From assembly GCA_035527715.1 (NCBI GenBank), contig DATKZY010000252.1, positions 1 through 61,005 of the forward strand: a DNA stretch of 61,005 nt. The letters are read 5' to 3'. The notes beneath the pieces are model-generated. The model was not told the origin of the DNA. It worked only from the letters and a program-made list of their open reading frames with translations, and did not search any database. Positions 1 to 6,558 of this stretch are shown one piece after another (position 1 is the stretch's first letter; the number at the start of each line of letters is the position of its first letter). The DNA comes from DSUN01 sp035527715 (GTDB lineage Bacteria > Planctomycetota > PUPC01 > DSUN01). Both the position numbers and the translations under genes were made by a program.

Positions 1-65
1 GGGCGTTGGGTCAGCTGCGGGATGGGGGGTGCCCGCGATAGTATCGCGCAACTGGCTTGTCCGAC

Positions 66-87
66 CGAAGGAGATTACACGCACCCC
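66..87 (+). repeat. 22-bp inverted repeat, left copy
   Basis: A 22-bp sequence with core GAAGGAGATTACACGC is present here and, reverse-complemented, at 60972-60993. Both copies lie upstream of a gene pointing away from them: the lipoprotein at 227 and the PQQ-type propeller protein starting at 60905. It is not palindromic. A regulator-binding site or a leftover of a duplicated leader are both possible. Confidence 0.7.
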
Positions 88-102
88 CCAAAGACTCTTG
101 CG

Positions 103-131
103 TTGACAAATGAGGCCGGGTGTGGTAAATA
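103..131 (+). promoter_or_regulatory. sigma70 promoter
   Basis: TTGACA (103-108), 17-bp spacer, TAAATA (126-131). It would transcribe the broken lipoprotein gene starting at 227 with a leader of about 90 nt. Confidence 0.6.
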
Positions 132-226
132 TGTGGCCTGAGGTGACTGACGGGGAGCCGACCGGGAATGCCTGCACCCGGCCGGCGTGAAGAGACGGGG
201 GCAGGCGCAGGATAGGAGAAGCCTGT

Positions 227-892
227 ATGGGCAGACGCATTGTGCCTGGACTTGCCCTCGCGGTCGTGCTCGCGGCACTGCCCGGCTGCACGACCTGGCA
301 AGGAGGTGTCGGCGGCTTCCTGAGGAACCGCCTGAAGGACACGCTGGAGATGGTGGACCTCGGGGTCACCACCACCAGCACGCCGCAGTTCTCGTTCTAC
401 GCCGCCCTCTTGTCGGTTGGCCCGGGCGGCTACGGGGAGGTGGACGGCAAGTTCACCGGCATCGGCGGCGGCGACGTTGGGACCATGAAGATCCACTACA
501 AGCACGTCGGCCTCATGGTCTGGGGCCGCGAGGAGGTCGGCTGGGGCGACGGCGCGCTGTGGGACTATGGCGACCCGGACCCCGACGACCCCGAGAAGAT
601 CAACCGCCAGGGCGTCGGCATCGCCGGCATCCTCGGGCCCCCGTATGACGGCCGGCCCGGCGGGAGGCCCACCTGAACGAAGTTCTTCCACATAGGCTAT
701 GTGGGACTCGTGCTCAACGCAGGCTTCGCTCAGATGATGGACGCCATGACCGGCTGGATGGGCTTCGACCTCGCCGGCGACGACAACCCCGACTACAAGT
801 ACGGCCGCTGGCCCTGGGAGGAGCCTCGCTCCGCCCCCAAGAAGCCGGCCGAGAAACCGGCCGCAGCCGACCTGAAGGCCAAGACCCCGTAG
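227..892 (+). pseudogene. lipoprotein gene interrupted by in-frame TGA
   Basis: The N-terminus has a lipoprotein signal (lipobox LPGC), so the product would sit at an envelope membrane. Translation stops at TGA 674-676 after 149 residues, but the same frame stays open to 892 and the downstream part is clearly meaningful. It reads YVGLVLNAGFAQMMD...GFDLAGDD, which matches the C-terminal block of two paralogous lipoproteins in this window (47886-48485 with NIRIGFNVVEFAD...GADILKDD, and 48482-49123 with AFRLDFNLVELAD...GYDLLRDD). The intact protein would be 221 residues. A nonsense mutation or a single-base sequencing error explains this best; TGA is the normal stop of many genes here, so recoding is unlikely. 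Function of the family is unknown. A strong promoter precedes it and a terminator follows. Confidence 0.75.
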
Positions 893-905
893 TGACTCCT
901 GCCGA

Positions 906-932
906 GGGGGGCTTCCGCACCGGAAGCCCCCC
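906..932 (+). terminator. hairpin terminator
   Basis: A perfect 12-bp stem (GGGGGGCTTCCG / CGGAAGCCCCCC) with a 3-nt loop begins 14 nt after the stop of the lipoprotein gene. There is no long T-run, but the position and stem strength fit termination. Confidence 0.6.
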
Positions 933-974
933 TCCGCTCCTCCCCCCAAAGACTCCCGCCCTGCTTCCGCCTAT

Positions 975-1075
975 GTGTCGAGGAACCTCTCAAAGGGGCG
1001 ACGCAACGCGACAGGACTACACTCCGTGGTCAGCGTCAGCCCCCTGAAAGGTGCTTCGACAAACTCAGCATGACA
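975..1075 (+). repeat. MITE-like element, copy A
   Basis: About 101 bp that aligns along its length to the reverse complement of 14211-14324. The ends are inverted repeats of the type TGTCGAGGAACCT...AGGTGCTTCGACA; the outermost bases of the left end are lost in this copy. No coding capacity. This and the terminator fill most of the 353-bp gap between the lipoprotein gene and 1246. Confidence 0.75.
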
Positions 1076-1170
1076 AGAGGGGGCGCTTCTCCATTCCAGA
1101 GGGTGTCTGTGATGGAGAACGCCGGCTGCCCCCTTCACCGCCCCGACCGGAGGCGTGGGGGCTTGCCTGG

Positions 1171-1199
1171 TTGATCTTCCCGCCCCGGAATCCTACATT
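1171..1199 (+). promoter_or_regulatory. promoter of UroD-family gene
   Basis: TTGATC (1171-1176), 17-bp spacer, TACATT (1194-1199), about 47 nt before the start codon. The -10 runs into a short tandem repeat of CATTCGTG-like units (1196-1231). Confidence 0.5.
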
Positions 1200-1231
1200 C
1201 GTGTCATTCGACCATTCGTGCCATTCGTGAT
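1196..1231 (+). repeat. CATTCGTG short tandem repeat
   Basis: Four imperfect copies of CATTCGTG in the leader of the next gene. Related inverted arms occur at 21381-21509. Confidence 0.6.
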
Positions 1232-1245
1232 GAAGGGTTTCTGCC

Positions 1246-2292
1246 TTGACCTCGCGCGAGCGGATGCTGTGTGCGGCGAAGGGGGGGAGGCCCGACAGGG
1301 TGCCGGTGTCGCCCTGGGGATTCGGGCACATCCCGGCCGAGAGCGATCTGGGCAAGGAGCTGGTGGCGAAGTGTGATATGTGGATCGAGGGCCGGGGCGG
1401 CGGCTTCTCGTTCAGCGGGGCACGACTCGCCGCCGAGACAACCACGGAGACGCCGCCCGACGGCTCGACGCTCACGACGACGCTCTACCACACGCCCGCG
1501 GGCGACCTCCGCTCGCGGCACAAGCGCACGGCCGTCACCTCGGCGAGCATCGAGTTCCCGTGCAAGACCGCCGCCGACGTCGAGGCGCTGCTCTCGGTGC
1601 CCTACGAGCCGCGTGTGCCCGACTTCAGGGCGTTCCACGCGACGCGGGCGAAGCACGGCGACGCGGCGCTCGTGTGCATGGGCGTGTGCGACGCGGTGTG
1701 CTGGCCGGCGACCGTGCTGTCGCCCGAGGACTTCTGCCTGCTGTGGGCCGACGCGCCCGAGCTGTTCGTCGAAATGTGCCGCGTGGCCTCCGAGCGGCTC
1801 GACGCCTACATCGAGGCGGCCTGCAAGGCGGGGGTGGATGCCTTCCGCATCATCGGCGGGGAATACGTGACGGTGCAGCTCGGCCCGCGGGCGGTGCCGA
1901 GGCTCCTCGCGCCATTCGACACGCGGCAGGTGGAGATCATGCTCCGCTACGGCGCCGTGGTGCACTACCACAATCACGGGCCGATCATGCGGTTCCTCGA
2001 CGCCCTGGCGAGCCTGGGGATTGATTCGATGGACCCGCTGGAGGCCCCGCCCTGCGGCGATTGCGACCTGGCCGAGGCGAAGCGGGTGCTGCGGGGCCGC
2101 ACGTGCATTGTGGGGAACCTCGACGATATGGAGGTGCTGGACCGCCTGCCCGAGCGTGAGGTGTGCGAGATCGCCGTGGCGCGCCTCGAGTTGGCCGGCC
2201 CCGACGGCTTCATGCTCGGCGGCACGTCGTCGGGCACCTACGGCGAGCGCGCGGCGCGGAACTTCATCGCGATGGCCCGCGTGGCGGGTTAG
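1246..2292 (+). CDS. uroporphyrinogen decarboxylase (UroD)-family protein
   Basis: A 348-residue protein opening with the typical UroD-family segment TSRERMLCAAKGGRPDRVPV. Start is TTG, chosen because this conserved segment begins there and GAAGGG lies just upstream. The family is a TIM barrel covering haem-pathway UroD and the MtaA/CmuA methyltransferases that move methyl groups between corrinoid proteins and thiols. Planctomycetes carry many divergent members near sugar-degradation genes, usually without proven substrate. The late HYHNHG segment and the C-terminal GGTSSGTYGE fit the methyltransferase-like subgroup better than true HemE. It is a single-gene unit with its own promoter. Family assignment is firm; substrate is not known. 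Confidence 0.85.
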   Translation: MTSRERMLCAAKGGRPDRVPVSPWGFGHIPAESDLGKELVAKCDMWIEGRGGGFSFSGARLAAETTTETPPDGSTLTTTLYHTPAGDLRSRHKRTAVTSASIEFPCKTAADVEALLSVPYEPRVPDFRAFHATRAKHGDAALVCMGVCDAVCWPATVLSPEDFCLLWADAPELFVEMCRVASERLDAYIEAACKAGVDAFRIIGGEYVTVQLGPRAVPRLLAPFDTRQVEIMLRYGAVVHYHNHGPIMRFLDALASLGIDSMDPLEAPPCGDCDLAEAKRVLRGRTCIVGNLDDMEVLDRLPEREVCEIAVARLELAGPDGFMLGGTSSGTYGERAARNFIAMARVAG

Positions 2293-2304
2293 GCCAGAGG
2301 GGGG

Positions 2305-2569
2305 AACCTGTCCCGAGTGCGCCCTTCAGGGCGCGCCCGAAGTACCGCCCCACGGAGAAAGGCGCGCAATAGCGAGGCGGGATTTCCTCGGGCTTCGTCC
2401 CGCAGGGACGCCAGGATTTAGCCGGCGGCTTCAGCCGCCGGAACGCCAGCGGTCCTCAGCCCTCAGCCCCGCAAGGGGCGGCAGACCCCGCGCCGGGAAG
2501 CCCTCCTGCCGTCCCTTCGGGACTGGGCCTATTCTCGCACCCGAGTCCGGCGGCTGAAGCCGCCGGCTA
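2305..2569. repeat. cluster of GC-rich palindromic intergenic repeats
   Basis: Several short palindromes lie side by side, including CGGCGGCTTCAGCCGCCG near 2424-2442 and its inverted partner CCGGCGGCTGAAGCCGCCGG at 2548-2567, plus CCCCGCAAGGGGCGGCA. No gene. With the next three elements this accounts for the roughly 1-kb gene-free stretch 2293-3288. Confidence 0.65.
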
Positions 2570-2773
2570 AGAAACTATCTCAAAACCCACACGGGCTGCG
2601 TTGCTGACGCCGCAACCCGAAGGGACGCCAAGTCTTCTGGCCGCATGCCGCGTCGCTCGTCGTCAGTCCTGAGGCAGCGAAGGATGCTCTCCGCTGCATC
2701 GCCTCCTCCTCGCTCGTTGCCTGCGGCCAGAATACCTGGCGTCGCAGCCCGCGTAGGTTTCGAGATAGTTTCT
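2570..2773. repeat. 204-bp inverted-repeat element
   Basis: The ends AGAAACTATCTC...GGGCTGCG and CGCAGCCC...GAGATAGTTTCT form an imperfect inverted repeat of about 31 bp. Complementarity continues inwards (TTCTGGCCGCA / TGCGGCCAGAA), so the whole segment can fold back. No convincing coding sequence. Confidence 0.65.
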
Positions 2774-2849
2774 AAGTCCTGCCGTGCCTTCGGCACGAAG
2801 GCCGCAGAGCGTGGCTCTTGTACACTTTTCTCTGTGGGGCAGCACTAAG

Positions 2850-3101
2850 TACACCGCCCCACAATAAAGGGGACAATTGGGTTTGGCCGCGCCAGAGGCT
2901 CCTGCCCCCACCGACCTCGTGTCGGTGGGGCAAGGGATTGGCTACTACGCGGGCATCGCCTCACCCCCCATCCCCCTCTCCACGTCTCGTGGAGAGGGGG
3001 TAAGGGGGCGGCCGGCAGGTAGTGCCCAATCCTTCGCCCCACCGAGGCAAGCTCGGTGGGGGCGGGACCGGATTTTGTCCCCTTTATTGTGGGGCGGTGT
3101 A
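2850..3101. mobile_element. 252-bp fold-back MITE with 5-bp target-site duplication
   Basis: Perfect 27-bp terminal inverted repeats (begin TACACCGCCCCACAATAAAG) bound the element. It is flanked on both sides by CTAAG (2845-2849 and 3102-3106), a direct 5-bp duplication expected from transposition. The interior is also palindromic (CCCCACCGA...CTCGTGTCGGTGGGG mirrored near the right end), so the transcript would form one long hairpin. It encodes nothing, so any transposase must act in trans. Confidence 0.8.
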
Positions 3102-3150
3102 CTAAGTGGCCACGCCCTTTCACTTTTCTGCGCTCTTGCTCAATTTTGTT

Positions 3151-3270
3151 CAGAATGCCAGGCTCCTGCCTCCGGCGGGGTTGGCATTGTGGGAGAATCG
3201 GCGATCCGGCCACGTCCGGGGGGCAGATCACAGAATGCCAACCCCTGGGAGAGGGAGTTGGCATTCTGTG
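3151..3270 (-). repeat. 120-bp double-hairpin repeat, copy 1
   Basis: Two successive hairpins built on AGAATGCCA/TGGCATTCT, joined by a conserved linker containing ATCGGCGATCCGGC. The second hairpin has a perfect 14-bp stem (CACAGAATGCCAAC at 3229-3242 with GTTGGCATTCTGTG at 3257-3270). An inverted copy of exactly the same length is at 27136-27255. This copy sits immediately after the xerC stop codon. Confidence 0.85.
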
Positions 3271-3288
3271 AATGTGAGGCCGGGGCCG

Positions 3289-4185
3289 TCAGGCGCGGGG
3301 GTGGGCCTTGAGGTAGACCTTTTTGAGGTTCTCGGTGGTGACGTGGGTGTAGACCTGGGTGGAGGCGAGGCTGGCGTGGCCGAGGAGCTCCTGGTCGGCG
3401 CGCAGGTCGGCGCCGCGGTTGAGGAGGTGGGTGGCGAAGCTGTGGCGGAGGGAGTGGGGGGTGACGCGGGGGCCGAGGCCGGCGGCGCGGGCGTGCTTGT
3501 CGAAGATGCGGCGGATGCCGCGGTCGGAGAGGCGGGTGCCGTGCTTGTTGACGAGGAGCGCCCTGGGGCTGGTGCGCCGGGTGGGCGGGGCGAGGGAGCC
3601 GCGAATCGCCAGGTAGTCGTGGAGCGCCTGGAGGGCGGGCCGGCCGAGGGGGACGAGGCGCTCTTTCTTCCCCTTGCCTTTGGCCTTGATGACCTCGCCG
3701 AGGAGGTCGAGGTCCTCGAGGTTGGCGGCGGCGAGCTCGCCGATGCGCATGCCGGTGCTGTAGAGGACCTCGAGGATGGCGCGGTCGCGGCGGCCGGCGA
3801 AGCCGGCGAGGTCGGGGGTCTCGATGAGGCGGGTGACCTCGGCCTCGTCGAGGAAGACGGGGAGGCGCCTTCCACGGCGCGGCAGACGCAGGTCGCTGGC
3901 GGGGTTGTGGCCGACGATGCCTTCGCGGAGGAGGTAGCGGAAGAAGGAGCGCAGGGTGGCGACCTTGCGGGCCACGGTGGTGCGGGCGGAGCCCTGGGTG
4001 CGCAGGTGGGCCAGGTAGTGCCGGAGCTGCACGGTGGTGACCGCGGCGGGGTCGAGGTCGTCCTGGTCGCGGGCGGCGAAGTTGGCGAAGCGGGCGAGGT
4101 CGGCGGCGTAGGCCCGCAGGGTCTCGGGCGAGCAGCCGCGCTCGCTGTCGAGGTAGCCGAGGAAGCGGTCTACGAACACGGACAT
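3289..4185 (-). CDS. xerC: tyrosine recombinase XerC/XerD-like
   Basis: A 298-residue site-specific tyrosine recombinase of normal XerC/D length. The N-terminal SAM-like DNA-binding domain (about 1-90) is followed by the catalytic domain with all active residues visible: Arg147 in STGMRIGE, a lysine in the KAKGKGKKER hairpin (about 172), His244 and Arg247 in HSLRHSFATHLL, His270 in LLGHAS and nucleophile Tyr279 in TQVYTHV. The likely role is resolving chromosome dimers with FtsK at dif. It is the last gene of a three-gene minus-strand unit (oxidoreductase, unknown protein, xerC; 30-nt gap). No integrated element or attachment site is seen nearby, so a housekeeping role is more likely than phage integration. 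XerC versus XerD cannot be settled here. Confidence 0.9.
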   Translation of the reverse strand: MSVFVDRFLGYLDSERGCSPETLRAYAADLARFANFAARDQDDLDPAAVTTVQLRHYLAHLRTQGSARTTVARKVATLRSFFRYLLREGIVGHNPASDLRLPRRGRRLPVFLDEAEVTRLIETPDLAGFAGRRDRAILEVLYSTGMRIGELAAANLEDLDLLGEVIKAKGKGKKERLVPLGRPALQALHDYLAIRGSLAPPTRRTSPRALLVNKHGTRLSDRGIRRIFDKHARAAGLGPRVTPHSLRHSFATHLLNRGADLRADQELLGHASLASTQVYTHVTTENLKKVYLKAHPRA

Positions 4186-4215
4186 CTCGGCCTCCCGCCC
4201 GGGTGCGGGGCCAGG

Positions 4216-4635
4216 TCAGTCGGCGGCGCGCCGGGCGAAGCGGAAGCATTCGCGGGAGCAGCGGATCTCATTGATGCGCACTTCGGTGAGGATGGCCATG
4301 ACGGCGGGCAGGTTGCGGCGTCCCTTGGCGGCCCACCAGAGGATATCGGCGTTCTCGGCGCCGCGGCGGACCAGGGCGGCGATTTCGTCGAGGAGCGCGC
4401 CCTGGTTGGGGAAGAGCGCGCGGAGGCGGCCGAAGCGCCAGGCCTCCAGCTCCTCCCAGCAGCGGAGGCCGAGGAGGTGCTCGAGCCAGCGGTGGCGGAG
4501 CCACAGGGTCCAGTAGCGGCGGTGCCAGTCGTCTATGGCGCCGTGGCCGAGGTCCCGGCCTGCCTTCTGGCTCTCGAGGTACTTGTGGCGCTCGGCCTCG
4601 GTGAGGGCCTCGTGGAACAGGCTTTCGGGGTTCAT
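4216..4635 (-). CDS. conserved hypothetical protein, Trp/Arg-rich
   Basis: A 139-residue soluble protein I do not recognise. It is mostly helical in appearance, with a tryptophan-rich middle (DWHRRYWTLWLRHRWLEHL) and a basic C-terminus with two cysteines (IRCSRECFRF). The start ATG overlaps the stop of the upstream oxidoreductase as ATGA, so translation is coupled. No signal peptide or membrane segment. Reality is supported by the overlap and by the following xerC in the same unit. Confidence 0.7.
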   Translation of the reverse strand: MNPESLFHEALTEAERHKYLESQKAGRDLGHGAIDDWHRRYWTLWLRHRWLEHLLGLRCWEELEAWRFGRLRALFPNQGALLDEIAALVRRGAENADILWWAAKGRRNLPAVMAILTEVRINEIRCSRECFRFARRAAD

Positions 4636-5645
4636 CCCTTCGTCTCGTCCGCCAGGCGTGGGGTGCTGGCGGGGGTTCCCGTGCGCCGCGGCGTGCGCTC
4701 GGCCTCGTCGAGGGTGGCGAGGAGGAGTTCGAGGTTCCGCAGGGCGGCCCTGCCGGCCACCAGGGGCGGGCCCTCGCCGCGCACGGCGCGGCAGAAGCGC
4801 GCGACCGAGGTCTTCATGAAGTCGTCGCACAGGCGCTCGCGGTCGCCCAGGCGCACGGTGCCGCGGTAGACGCCCTGCCCGTCGGGCCGCGTGCCGACCT
4901 CGGCGATCTGGTCGTTGAGGCCGAAGCGGCGCGGGAAGGGGGGCGCGGGCAGCTTGGCGACGTGAAGTGTCACGGCGCACGTGCGCCCGCCTGCCGCCAC
5001 CTGGAACTGGGCCTGGGTGGCCTCGTGCCCGATGGCCGCTCGCACCGTGCCTGGCCGCAGCTCGGCCCCGGGCACGAGCGCGAGCAGCACGCTGAGCGGG
5101 TGAGGCAACAGGTCCACCACGATGTCGCGGCCGCGGGGGCCGTCGGGCTTCCGCAGCGAGGTCATCTCGCCGAAAAAGCGGCTGGGCGCTTGGGCCGCCT
5201 GCGGGGCCAGTTGGCGGTACTCCTCGGCCGCGGCGGCGTACTGGGTGTTCACGGCCAGCACGGCCTGCTTGCGGTCGGCGGCGCGGACGAGTCGCGCGGC
5301 CTCGGCCACGAGGGTCGCCGCAGGCGCCCCGGGCCGCCACACGAACGGCTTTTCGCACAGCACGGCGCAGCCGGCCTCGATGGCCGCCAGCGCGTGCTCG
5401 CCGTGGAGCGCCGGCGGCGTGCACACGCTCACCGCGTCGGGCTGCTCGCCCGCCAGGAGCGTGTCGAGCGACGTGTAGCCCCGCCCCCGGAAGCCGATGG
5501 CGTCGCGCAGCGCCCGGGCCGTGGCCTCCACCGTGTCGGGCGACGAGCCGAGGAAGGCCACCACGTCGCAGCCCAGCTCGGCATACCACTTGGCGTGGTG
5601 GCGGCCGAACCCCGACGCCCCCAGCACGGCCACGCGAAGGCCCAT
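4632..5645 (-). CDS. Gfo/Idh/MocA-family oxidoreductase
   Basis: A 337-residue NAD(P)-dependent sugar or inositol dehydrogenase-like protein. It starts with a Rossmann fold (VAVLGASGFGRHHAKWY; an atypical GxSGxG glycine pattern) and has the family EKP signature in AVLCEKPFV. The C-terminal alpha/beta substrate domain follows. The start is placed at MGLRVAVLG because the Rossmann strand begins there. First gene of the unit with the 139-residue protein and xerC. The family oxidises or reduces sugar hydroxyls; the substrate is not predictable. In this lineage such genes are abundant and often connected to carbohydrate breakdown. Confidence 0.85.
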   Translation of the reverse strand: MGLRVAVLGASGFGRHHAKWYAELGCDVVAFLGSSPDTVEATARALRDAIGFRGRGYTSLDTLLAGEQPDAVSVCTPPALHGEHALAAIEAGCAVLCEKPFVWRPGAPAATLVAEAARLVRAADRKQAVLAVNTQYAAAAEEYRQLAPQAAQAPSRFFGEMTSLRKPDGPRGRDIVVDLLPHPLSVLLALVPGAELRPGTVRAAIGHEATQAQFQVAAGGRTCAVTLHVAKLPAPPFPRRFGLNDQIAEVGTRPDGQGVYRGTVRLGDRERLCDDFMKTSVARFCRAVRGEGPPLVAGRAALRNLELLLATLDEAERTPRRTGTPASTPRLADETKG

Positions 5646-5668
5646 GCCTGTCTCCACTCCCCCCCTTC

Positions 5669-5738
5669 GGCCACAGGCTGGAAGCCTGTGCCACCATCGT
5701 TTCCCTCGCGGCGGCACAGGCATCCTGCCTGTGGCCCC
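5669..5738. repeat. paired palindromic repeat
   Basis: CCACAGGCTGGAAGCCTGTG and, 30-odd bases on, GCACAGGCATCCTGCCTGTGG form two adjacent hairpins that are also complementary to each other. Lies upstream of the oxidoreductase gene. Confidence 0.6.
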
Positions 5739-5744
5739 TTGACG

Positions 5745-5933
5745 CTACTTGAGCGCGCACAAGCCGAACACCACGGCCGCCACGGCCGCCACCACCCCCA
5801 GCATGCAGGCGAAGATGAACACGCTGTCGCGTGCAACGGCCCGCGCTCCGCGCTGGCGCGTGGCGGCATAGGCCACCGCCACCACCGCGCACAGCGCCAC
5901 CCCGGCAAGATATCGCAGCAGCGACTCAGGCAT
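5745..5933 (-). CDS. small two-helix membrane protein
   Basis: A 62-residue protein with two hydrophobic stretches (YLAGVALCAVVAVAYAA and FIFACMLGVVAAVAAVVFGL). Its ATG overlaps the last codons of the preceding membrane-protein gene by 8 nt, indicating co-translation. No family recognised; probably a partner of the upstream DUF6677-like protein. Confidence 0.55.
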   Translation of the reverse strand: MPESLLRYLAGVALCAVVAVAYAATRQRGARAVARDSVFIFACMLGVVAAVAAVVFGLCALK

Positions 5934-6393
5934 TGGGGGCCTCGGTGTTCGGCTCCTCCGCCGGCCGGTCGGCCAGGTAGAAGGCATCGGCCATCACCAG
6001 GATGTTGAACGCCGCCGACACGAGCGTGAACGTCATCCCCAGGTCGGCCAGGGGCGAAGGCGACGGGCACGCCAGGTTCCGCAGCCACGCGGCCGCGGTC
6101 GGCGCGGCCACGGCCTGCTGCGCCAGGTGCTGGCCCACCGCGGTCGCCACGGCGAGCGGGCCACCAAACACCTGGAGCAGGAAGGCCCACTTGTGGCCGT
6201 AGACCGACACGGTGGCCAGCCCTCCCATCCCGAGCCCGACGAGGAAGATGCCGAGCACCGAGGCCCCGTACAGCACGGCGCGCCCGCGCAGGCCGATGAA
6301 CCAGTGGCCCGCGCCCGGCAGCAGCCACGCCAGCAGGAGGGCCCTCCCTGGGTCCCTGCGGCTCGTCCCCGTCGCCTCGTTCGACTCGGCCAT
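5926..6393 (-). CDS. membrane protein, DUF6677-like
   Basis: A 155-residue integral membrane protein. The first membrane region contains LAWLLPGAGHWFIGLRGRAVLY, which resembles the conserved start of the planctomycete DUF6677-type proteins; three to four membrane segments follow. Start at MAESNE is preferred because the promoter on this strand (6421-6449) leaves only a short leader before it. No catalytic residues evident. Forms a two-gene unit with the 62-residue membrane protein. The family name is from memory of the motif and moderately sure. Confidence 0.65.
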   Translation of the reverse strand: MAESNEATGTSRRDPGRALLLAWLLPGAGHWFIGLRGRAVLYGASVLGIFLVGLGMGGLATVSVYGHKWAFLLQVFGGPLAVATAVGQHLAQQAVAAPTAAAWLRNLACPSPSPLADLGMTFTLVSAAFNILVMADAFYLADRPAEEPNTEAPNA

Positions 6394-6420
6394 CGCGTCC
6401 CCTTCAGGCTTCAGCCGATC

Positions 6421-6449
6421 ATCGTACACAAGCAACCCTGGGAAGTCAA
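6421..6449 (-). promoter_or_regulatory. promoter of DUF6677-like operon
   Basis: On the minus strand TTGACT (6449-6444), 17-bp spacer, TACGAT (6426-6421). It is divergent from the promoter at 6482-6511. Confidence 0.55.
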
Positions 6450-6481
6450 CTCCGGAGGCGTGTCCACACGGGAGACGTGGG

Positions 6482-6511
6482 TTGACTCGACGCGCCTGAG
6501 CGTGCTATACT
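6482..6511 (+). promoter_or_regulatory. promoter of HEAT-repeat lipoprotein
   Basis: TTGACT (6482-6487), 18-bp spacer, TATACT (6506-6511), about 48 nt before the ATG at 6559. Confidence 0.6.
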
Positions 6512-6558
6512 CCGCCACGAGACAGAAAGCTCCACGAGCACGTGCGGAGGCTGGTCCC

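Noticed and set aside
674..676. Selenocysteine or stop-codon recoding at the in-frame TGA
   Set aside because: The paralogues show no Cys or catalytic residue at this place, I see no clear SECIS-like stem directly after it, and TGA ends many genes in the window.
11..949. 312-codon minus-strand frame
   Set aside because: Antisense to the lipoprotein gene, no domain or signal, and it crosses the terminator hairpin and promoter.
1246..2292. HemE of haem biosynthesis
   Set aside because: No haem genes nearby, and the sequence looks closer to MtaA/CmuA-like family members than to true HemE; left as family level only.
3289..4185. Phage or integrative-element integrase
   Set aside because: Length and motifs fit chromosomal XerC/D, it is in an operon with metabolic-type genes, and no attachment site, tRNA or phage gene is nearby.
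3106..4869. 587-codon plus-strand open frame over xerC and neighbours
   Set aside because: Composition is Gly/Ala/Val/Glu-rich with no recognisable domain, and it lies antisense to genes with clear catalytic motifs. High GC content makes long empty antisense frames common here; similar ones at 6505-8541, 16167-17780 and 33698-36448 were rejected for the same reason.
5669..5738. Small RNA gene in the hairpin pair
   Set aside because: The hairpins match the dispersed palindrome style seen elsewhere and no promoter is associated.
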